Positions 55,166-64,000 of a DNA stretch of 64,000 nt are shown here, one piece after another. The stretch spans positions 496,001 to 560,000 of the forward strand of contig JAEILZ010000001.1 in assembly GCA_018873225.1 (NCBI GenBank), in the 5' to 3' direction. The notes beneath the pieces were generated by a model. The model was given only the letters and a program-made list of their open reading frames with translations. It had not been told where the DNA came from and made no database searches. The translations under genes were made by a program, and so were the position numbers. This stretch comes from [Phialemoniopsis] sp. UDSM-2020. Taxonomy: Eukaryota; Ascomycota; Sordariomycetes; Thyridiales; Thyridiaceae. Position 1 is the first letter of the stretch; every line of letters starts with the position of its first letter.

Positions 55166-57777
55166 GGTCACCAGGAGGGTCTTGAAAAAATCTCCCTTGA
55201 AGTGTAATGTAAACAGGCCTTCACGACAGATCAATGCTGTGTGGAAGGTGTAAGGGAGGAATATGCACAAGGTGAATGAAGAGCTGAGAGGGAAGGGAGG
55301 GACAACCAGGTCTGGGATGGAGAGACAAAGATAATAAATAGTTACACAGATGCGGCAAGTGAGCGACGGGGCACGAAGCTATCATTGGGGTAGGTAATCA
55401 TATTGACAAACGGCATGGCGGCAAAACTGGGGTAGCAAAAGTATCGGGACACGGCACATGCGACAGACCACGGCCTGGGCAACGCACACTCTTGGTAACA
55501 CACGCCCGAGCTGGGTCGGACGAAGGAGGGTCACCAAGTAGGCTGATCTCGCCTCGCCTCCCGGGGTAAAACATGCGTCGAGGCGATTAGGTTGGAGTAG
55601 CGCGAAGTGGTCACGTAAGAGACTACACAGCTTCGAGGCAATCAAACACCATCGATTGGTACCTGAGAAGAGGGAGTCGCCGAAGGACCAGACACACTTC
55701 TCCTGATAACACACAGCGGCGATTCTGTGGACATCATCTGAGAAAAGCGCCATGTCGGCCCATCTTTGCCGGATTGGGTAGGGGATTGGACATCAAGATG
55801 ATAGCAAGGTCAGTCCCGAGTTTTCTTGATAGAGGCGTATCTTAGCCCGTTGTAACGTTGACGTTGGTCCGCTTCACCTCGGTGCGCTATTCTAGCCTCG
55901 AGGGCTAGTCCAGAGTTGGTGACGGAGTGGGAACCGGCCATGATGGGCCGAAGCTGGCTTGTCCGGCAAAGCCTGGAGAACTCGATCGCGGTGCTGTGGG
56001 ACCCTCCCTTCTAGCGCTTCTGGAAGAAAGGCTTGACCAGCTCGAGCAGGGATGGGCATCGCTCAGAATGGGCGCTGATGGTGCAATGGCACATCAGCGG
56101 CGCCGGAGAAAGACTTCAGTAGCGCCGGAGATCAGCATCAACCATTCCCTTGATGGGTACGAGTGTGGATGGCATGGACAATGTTTGCTCGTCTGCCCTT
56201 TTGATCTTTGGCGCTATTCAGGGTCGCGTGCAGATAGCCAGTATTGCGGGGGTGGGTAGGCATTGGCGAACAGGAGTGAACGAGAGGGAAAGCGATATCA
56301 GATCATGAGATCAGAGCTGAGATAAAGTGCCCAATCACTGCATAAGCGACCGGCATCCTGCACTAAAATCCTGATTATTTGTGCCCTTTCCTGGAGGGCA
56401 ATGCATAATTCCTCAGTGGCGTGACCAAACCAAAATCAGACCAGAGCCCCGAGCAAAAGTGACTGCCGCCCGTAAAACTTGACTCGGTAAGCTAAAATAG
56501 ACAGGCCTCAAATCGAGGGACTCCCGCAGGTACTGGATACGCCATATCCAGACACTCCACCTGTGAATCGGGCAGACTTCTTATCTTAGTGAGTTTAGTC
56601 GCTGTGAAGTGAAGCTGTCGCCCCCACAGTCCCCCAATTTGCCTCACCCTGTGCTAGCAACAATCAACACGAGCTGGCATGTTTGAGGAGCCAATGTCAG
56701 GACATGTCAGGCTAGGTTTATCGCATCCGTTCGAGGCGCCGGTTCGTACTAAATATTCGCGCCGGAGAGTCTAGTGATGCCGCTCAACCAGTATTACCTT
56801 CACCTGGTCTGCCATTGGCGGGATTATTCCAATGGTATCGTGCAATAAACCCACCTACGTGCCAGCAGGTATTTATCTCGATCTTTACATGCTCAGTGCT
56901 GGTCGCTCGCCCTGCCGAGACATCTGCGGCTGGCTGTAGTCAGTCTTGGCTTTCCGGCAGTTGATGCGTCTAGCCGTTCTGCCGTTCCAGGAAGTCTTAG
57001 CATTGCCATCCGCAGGGTTTCTTGGCTGTCAGCCGCTGTAAAATGCGACTGTGCCACATGTTGAGACCAGAGTCTTGGGTGCTTGGTATGGATCACAGCA
57101 CTGAGCAAACCGATTTGAATGGTAGGTCGGACGAGCAGTCCTAGTTGATCACCGTGTCTCCCTGTAATTCCGAGTGAAGCAGCTTCCTGTTCAGGCATGG
57201 TGAGTGGTGGTTCGCGAGTGGAGACAAAACATAGACTCCAAAATTCCGACCTCCCATATTAGGGTCATGTTGCGGCGCTATTACCAAATCAGCGGAAAGC
57301 TTCCCCAGATCGCCACCACGAGTTTATCCTTGTATCACACCCAGGCAAGATTCGGGGCAGGGAAAGACACGCTTCGCTGCGGCTCAACGGGTGCGGAATG
57401 GCAAGGCTATGTCTGGGGCAAATCACATCACTGGTCTTGCAAGTCGGACGGCTGGGGTAACGTGGGGATGAGGAAATAACTAATGCAAACCCTGTTTTCC
57501 ACTGGTGTTGCCAAGACGGCGTGCAAAGCTGTCTCGATGGCTATTACTTGTAGCATTCTTGTACCTGGTCAACTGAGGAGGCAACGTCTGAATAGGTCCG
57601 CTTCTTTCTCCGCCGACAAATGAATACATGGATAGGATTACCAAGTGGAAGGCAGCCACGTTCCATCAATCTAGTTATACCATAGAAAGGGGGAATCAAG
57701 GCAGGAGAAATAACAAAGTCCACACGGAAGTCCAATGATAGCAAATAGGGACCTGGGGATAAGGTACCTTCCCCAGA
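55166..57777. other. Intergenic, about 2.6 kb
   Basis: The peptide transporter promoter side and the 3' side of the NACHT gene. No gene, RNA or repeat was recognised. Confidence 0.5.
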
Positions 57778-60700
57778 TTACTCAAGCCTTTCCCTGTTTA
57801 AAACTTCCTGACATCTGATGAGATCTTCAGTCGAGCAGTCAAGAGCGTATTCTTTACGTTTATGAATTCCCGAGTCAACCTTCGGGCCTTCGGCAAATCT
57901 GTGAAACAACTCCAATCCTTTGGATATGATACTTGAAGCGTCGTCGCCGTTGAGATCTTGTCGATCGACATCCGCGCCACAACTTACGAGATGGGCGAGA
58001 AGCAAGTGCGCACCTGCATAAATAGCCCACATGACGGCTGTTTGCCCTTCATTGTCAGCGCTGTTTACGTCGGCTCCACGCTCGATGAGTACCCGGGCCA
58101 CGGGGTGCAGATCGGCTCGATTCAACATCGTGGCCCCCTGTGCTAAGGCTATCAAGGGGGTTCTGCCACCGAAGTCGCGTGCATCCACATTGGCGCCTCT
58201 GTCAAGGAGAGTCCTCGCGGACGGTAACTGGGACGTGGAGAGGCAATCAAACAACAGTGATCGGCCGAGGTGGTCTCTCGAATCGGGGTCTGCACCACGT
58301 TCCAGAAGCGTATACACCGTGGGGGAATTTAGACCTTGTGATATAGCGCGCGATAACGGTGTCCTCCCTTCATTGTCTCTGGACTCAATATCTGCCCCAT
58401 GATCAAGAAGGATATCGACGCTCGCCTCAAAGGCGCCGAAATCTGAAGCCCATGACAGCGGTGTTCTTCCATCATCATCTCTTGATTCGACATCTGCCCC
58501 GTGATCCAGAAGTACCTGTACAGTTGGGACAGCTGTCTTCCATGCTGCAATAGACAGGGGCGATCGGCCACAGCTATTCTTTGCCTCTATATCCGCATTT
58601 CTCGCGAGGAGTAGTTTGATATTTGGTATCCCACCCTCCAAAAACGTTCCTGCAGCTACAAAAAGGGCTGTTCGTCCGTCGTCGTCCCTGGCCTCGATGT
58701 CCGCACCAGCATTCAGTAGGGCCTCCGCAATAGGTCTTGTGTGCATTTTAGAAGCAGCTAAAATCAAGGCTGTCTCACCGATGTTATTTTTGTGATTGAC
58801 ACCGGCGCCACGGGATATCAGTAACCGCACCATCTTGATGCGGTTTTCGCGAGCGGCAATGGCTAGCAACCCATTGTCCTTGTCGTCTGTTACTTCAAGC
58901 ATCGAAGGGTAGCCGTCTATCAACTGCTGCACGAAGGCTACATCATCGACCGACAATGCGGCCAAAATGATGTTCCCACGAATCGTGTGTACGTCGTACA
59001 TACGATTGTCGGCGGCGCCCTGTTCCACAATGGAGGCTGAAAGTATTGCGTCGCCAGAGGCATAGGCTTGGGAAGCTAGACTGTTGCTCTTCTTCAACTT
59101 GAAGTCACGCGCATAGCGTGGTCTGGGGCTGCCGTCGCTGTGGGCATTGCACAGAAGATGTAAAATTGAATCCACTGGTGAAAGCTCGAGCGTTGTTTCC
59201 ACTAGTGCGCGGACAGCATCCTGGCTGTTTGTGGCATGGGCCGCGATCCAGGGACATCCATAACGTTCTTTCTCAAGCTCAAAACAGGACTGTTTGGAAG
59301 GGTTATGCCGTATGAGATGTCCGAGGTCTCTCTCGGCCATAATATAAAGCAAACTCGCATCCACGGTATATCGACGTATTGCATGTTTTTCCCACAGGTT
59401 TGAATATCGGATCCAGTCCTGTCGGGGAAATTGTCGGAAAATATCTGACGGCGTGGCTCCTAGACTTGCCGCTTTGTTCGCGTGCCAGAGGACGTTCTGT
59501 ATTGCATATTGAAGGAAAGGCACGTCTAAGTCCAGTGACTCGAAAAGTTCTTTTGATTGCCATACACCGCAGATAATCGGGTTGGAGAAGCTGTAATGAA
59601 GGTAGTTCATACAGCACTCTACTATCTCCTGGTGCCCTGTTGCCAGACGCCCGTTACCAAGATCAGAGGAGAGAACATCCAGACCGCCATCACGGATCAG
59701 GAAATCCACAACTGATTCGTGGATGAATTGTACCACCGGATCCTTAGTTCTGGTAACTTCGGTCAACCCTTTGGAGTCGTTCAGAATGCTCTTCTTGATT
59801 ACATCAATCGGGAGCTCATCCTGATACCATCTGTTCAACTCATCATTGTTTGCCCCCGCTAGTATTGCAAAGTACAATTGTTGGGGGGATAGCGGCTTCC
59901 GAGCGAAAAGAACCAAGTGGATGCACAGCAAGAGTTCTTTGGTGTCACGGCAGTCTCTCGTGAGAATGTCGCGAAATAGCGCGTGCAAATCGCCAGGAAT
60001 CTCTTTCAATTTTCGTAGTAGTCGTTGGCCATGACGCCCAGCATCGTATTCCTTATTCAAGATGCCGACAACTAGCACAACCCACATGAAGACCCCTGAT
60101 GACTTTTCGTAGAGATTGTTCCGTATCGATACGGTCGATTCGTTGTCCGGGCCGATTATCAGCTCGTTGTCGATGTATGTTCTGATGTCCTGGTCATGAC
60201 CTGCCTGGCCACTCAAATCCAGGTCAAGGCAATGGCGAATGCTAATATGGGGATAGTATCTGCTTGCGAAACATATCCGAAACCTGACCTTGGCCTCTAT
60301 TGCCATTTCCCCGAGCTGTTCAAATAACTTCATCATAGATCGGATCTGACTTTCGTCACATTCGTCCAGAGCGTCAATGAAACAGGTGACGGAGTGGTCT
60401 GCGAGTCGTTCAACAACGAGTTCGAAGATTTGTTCCAGCAAATGGACCGGCCACTGAGCCTTGGTGTTATGATAGCTTCTCAGTGGAGGGAGATCGAAAG
60501 TCTCTTGTAGCTCAGGGATCTGCTCGAGAATTTGAACAAGTAGTGAGCGATACATCCCCTCTGTCGACTTCTCCAGATCGTCTCCACGTGCATGAAAGAA
60601 GAAAGAAACAACGGTCTGGTCCTTCAATGCCCTACGCGCGCTTGCAAGGGCGAACTTCATAAGGGTCGACTTTCCAGCCCCAGGTTTCCCTTTCATCCAT

Positions 60701-61986
60701 AAGAAGCCGTGGTGCTCGTTCTGGCTATCTGGATGAAGCCAGTCCAAGTACTTGGGATCTTTGAGAAGCCACCGGCAAGTCTTCCTGTGTGCAGCCTTGA
60801 TACTGAGATGTCGTGCATCAATTTGATCGAAGCGCAAGCTATCGAGCAGAGCTTCTCTCTGCTTTTTATCAAAGTGTTTTCTCGGGAGAGACGGACTGTT
60901 GTACAGTTCGGACTTTTGGTGGTTCGTTTTCAGCATGCTCGAGATTGCGGAGGAGACCTTCTGGTATTCGATATCTGTGGGGCCAGTGAAGCGACACATG
61001 TCTCGATGATCTCGGGCAATATGTTGTACTGTCTCTATGGCTGGGTTACCGATGCAAGAAGAAACGTCTTCAACAACCTACAAAAGAAACGTCAGTCTCA
61101 TCAGGCTAACACCTACAGGAATGGACTCAGAGACAACCCACTTTGCGGTTGTTCAGAATGTTCATCCCATGATCTTCCTGGAAAGAGTAGATGCGCCAGC
61201 TTTGCTGCTGTGCCATTGGCCCGAACTCATCTCTCAACTCTCTCAACCGTTCTGACGACGGCAACAACGCTCGCACAACGTCCTTATTGACCTGGAACCC
61301 GAGCGCCTTGACTGCTCTTTCTGCCGCGTCGCGCAGCAGACTTTGAGGATCCGCTCCGGAATGTGGTGTACCGAAGAACACGATACCCTTTGTGGCTTTG
61401 AAAACCATGTGGTGGTCTGGGTGGACCGACTCGCAGCTTCGGGACCTCCGCAGCATCTCCTTGACGATGATGCCACCAAGACTGTGGGCAATGAAGATAA
61501 GGGGCCGGGAGATATCCATGTCACGCTTCGATACGAGCTCAACCAAAAAGTCTCCCGCATGGTCATAGACTGTTTTCTGGCTACTTGAGCCATTCAATCG
61601 GTGCTTCATCCGTGTGTCATAGCCGTAAGTGAGCACGCGAGCCTTGGGTACAGACTTTGGCAGCAAATCCCGAGGCCAGTAGACAGGACCAGTTGAGTGA
61701 TTCGGCCTGGAGGGTCTCAAAAACGGGCCGAACTTTCGTGATTTGGTTGGCGGCTCGCTCGATCCGTCATCAAATAATCCATTCCCGCCGTCTTGTACTT
61801 CCCCCTTTAAGTGAGTCCAAGTGCGCTGTGGGTGGCCCGTAAAGCCATGGACAAATACGATGCTTGTGTCAGTCAGCGACCGTGCTCAATATGTTCGTGT
61901 TCTATAACCTTTGGGACTTGATCATACTCAGCATGATCGTCTTCCGGCTCGTGAACAACGGTCAATCCTGTGGCAGGAATCTCCAT
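57778..61986 (-). CDS. NLR-like protein: alpha/beta hydrolase, NACHT, ankyrin repeats
   Basis: The proposed start is the ATG at 61986 (MEIPATGLTVVHEPED). An intron (about 61864-61930) leads to IVFVHGFTGHPQRTWT. The N-terminal domain is a serine-hydrolase fold with IFIAHSLGGIIVKEML (nucleophile Ser in AHSLGG) and FGTPHSGAD. A second intron (about 61080-61142) joins it to DHRDMCRFTG. The NACHT domain begins after a linker, with Walker A GKPGAGKSTLMKFA and Walker B CFIDALDECDE. The C-terminus has about nine ankyrin repeats (e.g. NIGETALILAASKMHTRPIA, DGRTALFVAAGTF). This PLP/hydrolase-NACHT-ANK architecture is that of fungal STAND/NLR proteins implicated in non-self recognition, heterokaryon incompatibility or immunity-like cell death. 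Total about 1,360 aa. The repeats are not near-identical, so it is not of the high-identity-repeat class. Its role here is unknown. Confidence 0.9.
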
Positions 61987-62958
61987 GGCTTTCGATGCGT
62001 CTTCAAAGGCTCCAAAGGTTTATAGCTACCCGGGAAGTACGTCTTCGGAAGCCCAGCGGTAATGTCAAGCAGGCAAGTATGGCAGGAAGTCGTTGTTTGA
62101 GACACGATAGATCGGGTTTGCGGTTGAGAAGGAGACAAAATCGGCGTCAGGCAGAAGGCGAGGCGGATTTTCAACCCCTCCTCGCATGCCTGATGGATGG
62201 CTGGATGTAGCCAGCAAGCGATTGGTCGATCATGCATGCACAGCCTCTGATCTCGGTTTAGAAGGCGTTGAATGGCTTGTTGGTCATGCAAGCTGAATCA
62301 ATGTCACGTGTTCACTGTCAGTCCATCCTTCTGGGTTGGCAGAAGGACGAGGCCATTTTGTGAGCAGTATTGATGGAATTTAAGTCAACCCGTTTCGTCT
62401 CGGCTTCAGCCTCTGAAAGAGATAAACAATTTTGACACAGTTAACTGAGAGCAGTTGTACCCCAACACGACAGCTGTTGCCTAGTGTGAGGACTTCAGGT
62501 CTGTTCCTTAAATCAAGTCCCGCAAGTCTCGAAAGCTTGACCCTTAATATTTGAAGAGGGTATCCTCGGGGGATCAATTTTGTAAAGGTCAACGCGATTG
62601 AACCGCGAAGGAGTAATAGATAGTGAGCGAATCAATGAATTCATCCCAGATATGTAATGTTACGTCTAGGCCGACGTTCAATAACAGAGTCAAGTTCAGC
62701 ATTGTGATCTCACCTAAGGAATATCTGCAGGATTTTTAATTGAACGGCGTCCTTCAGTAACCCTGAAGTATTTTCTCCTTGGCGTGGCTCCTTGCTGTGC
62801 CGGAACCGGAGCCGAGGCAGTTTCTTCAGTGGGGCCTGGCGTCATTACTCCGCAACACAACCTCTTATGCATCCATACCCAACACGACCTTACTTCGCCG
62901 ATTGTACCATCAACAAATTATTTCAGCAAAAGGTGTAGTGTACGAACCTCAGCTTACT
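61987..62958. other. Divergent promoter region, about 1 kb
   Basis: It lies between the NLR-like gene and the MFS gene, which point away from each other. No other gene seen. Confidence 0.5.
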
Positions 62959-64000
62959 ATGGAACCGGGCATCGCCCGTGTACGAACTTCGCACTCTGTG
63001 CTTCATGCGACTGAGAATGAGAACGATGGCGAGTTCCGAGAGAACATCGAGATGACAACCTCCGGTATCGCGGAGCTGGCTTCACCTGTGCCGGATATCG
63101 AGGGCGACTGGAGGGCGTGGACTTGCGTACTTGGAGCGTTTACCTTTGCGGTTCCATCATACGGTATGAGTTTGAGTCTAGCTGTAAACAGCAGGATCCC
63201 ATCGTACTGAGCACCTGAGTCATTTGTTAGGCTTCATGCAATCCATCGGCACCATACAGTCATATTTGCAACTCAATCAGCTGTCCGATTATTCGGCTGG
63301 CCAAGTGGGCTGGATTAGCGGTATATACCTGTTCATGAGCTACTTCTGCGCCATCCAGATAGGCCCGATTTGCGACTATGACGGACCGCTCACCGTGGGA
63401 TCCGTTGGCATCGCTGTCACGGTCGCTTCCTTCTTGCTCTTGGCCGAGTGCAGCAAGTATTGGCAGTTTATGCTTTGTTTTGGTCTCCTCAGCGCCCTGG
63501 GCGCTGCCATCATTGGGACAGCAGCGATGTCGGCCATTGCGAAACTATTCAACCGCCGTCGCGGTCTCGCGATCGGGGTTGCTCTGACTGGCTCTGCTGT
63601 CGGTTCCATCATCTTTCCCATCATTCTTCGATCCTTGTTGCCCAGACTCGGCTGGCAGTGGTCAATGAGAATTATATCCTTTGTCAACGCGGGGATCACC
63701 GTTCCTGGCATCTTCTGTTTCCTGCCATACGGTCAGCTCACAGCCACCTCGTCGAATGAGCGCCTGCGTACTCGCGGGGAAGCTTTGTTGGACTTTTCTG
63801 CATTCAAATCGGCTTCTTTCTCCCTCATTTCCATTGGGTCCTTTCTTCTCGAGTTTGGAATCTTTGGAATTGCAGGACTCCTACCCACCGTTGCTGTGAG
63901 CGCGGGATTTGCGCCGGAAGACGGTTATCTGTTGATCACCGTACTCAGCATTTGTTCGTGCTTTGGACGGATGTTGCCGGGACTCGTCGCCGACTTCCTC
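62959..64000 (+). CDS. MFS monocarboxylate-type transporter (cut by window end)
   Basis: Exon 1 is 62959-63163 and exon 2 starts at 63231 and runs to the edge. The chosen ATG gives a charged N-terminal tail of about 48 residues, then DWRAWTCVLGAFTFAVPSYG, GFMQSIGTIQSYLQLNQL, GQVGWISGIYLFMSYFCAIQ and IGPICDYDG. Next come WQFMLCFGLLSALGAAIIG, SAIAKLFNRRRGLAIGVALT and GWQWSMRI. The FNRRRGLAIGVALTGSAVGS segment is typical of the monocarboxylate-porter (MCH/MCT) branch of the major facilitator superfamily. About nine of twelve helices are within the window. Substrate unknown; fungal MCT-like carriers rarely transport lactate and many serve secondary metabolism or riboflavin uptake. Confidence 0.85.

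Overview
The window is nuclear DNA of a filamentous ascomycete (Pezizomycotina). The evidence is short 45-110 nt GT-AG introns with CTAAC/CTGAC-like branch sites, compact genes on both strands, fungus-specific families (bZIP-DUF3425, Zn2Cys6, UstYa/DUF3328, 7TM rhodopsin-like proteins, alpha/beta-hydrolase-NACHT-ankyrin proteins) and no bacterial operon structure. I see no rRNA, convincing tRNA, CRISPR or intact transposon. Species cannot be fixed from this sequence. Most gene models below were built by joining exons by hand, so splice sites are proposals.

Left part (1-12 kb): the 5' part of a threonine aldolase gene, a bZIP-DUF3425 regulator, a broken FAD oxidase remnant, a gene-poor stretch with a 19-nt minisatellite, then an NCS1-type nucleobase transporter that appears frameshifted, divergent from an intact 2-oxoglutarate/Fe(II) dioxygenase, and a GNAT acetyltransferase.

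Centre-left (12-22 kb), the most interesting part: a small ribosomal-peptide (RiPP) locus. A 130-aa secreted precursor carries five identical 20-residue units, each ending in a Kex2-type RKR site. It is surrounded by three DUF3328/UstYa-family genes, the family that cyclises fungal dikaritin peptides (ustiloxin, phomopsin, asperipin types). A ferric-reductase-like flavocytochrome and a 7TM receptor-like protein flank it. Three copies of a ~100-130 bp non-coding repeat sit inside this locus, and four TCGGAC/GTCCGA motifs sit upstream of the precursor. The presumed core (Tyr- and Trp-containing, DILYNNAAGWG) does not match any dikaritin core I know.

Middle (24-36 kb): mostly household-like genes: a secreted flavoprotein oxidoreductase, an F-box-like protein, Xaa-Pro aminopeptidase, a PHO80-like cyclin and a thiamine-diphosphate enzyme.

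Right-centre (38-51 kb): a secreted protein, a CorA-like membrane protein, then what looks like an aromatic-compound catabolic cluster: SnoaL-like protein, fumarylacetoacetate-hydrolase-family enzyme, VOC/extradiol-dioxygenase-like protein, aromatic-ring FAD monooxygenase and a Zn2Cys6 regulator. Hydroxylation, ring cleavage and C-C hydrolysis/hydration would form a logical chain. An 8-cysteine small secreted protein follows.

Right end (53-64 kb): a PTR2/POT peptide transporter, a large NLR-like protein (alpha/beta hydrolase, NACHT, ankyrin repeats) and the first part of an MFS monocarboxylate-type transporter cut by the window edge.
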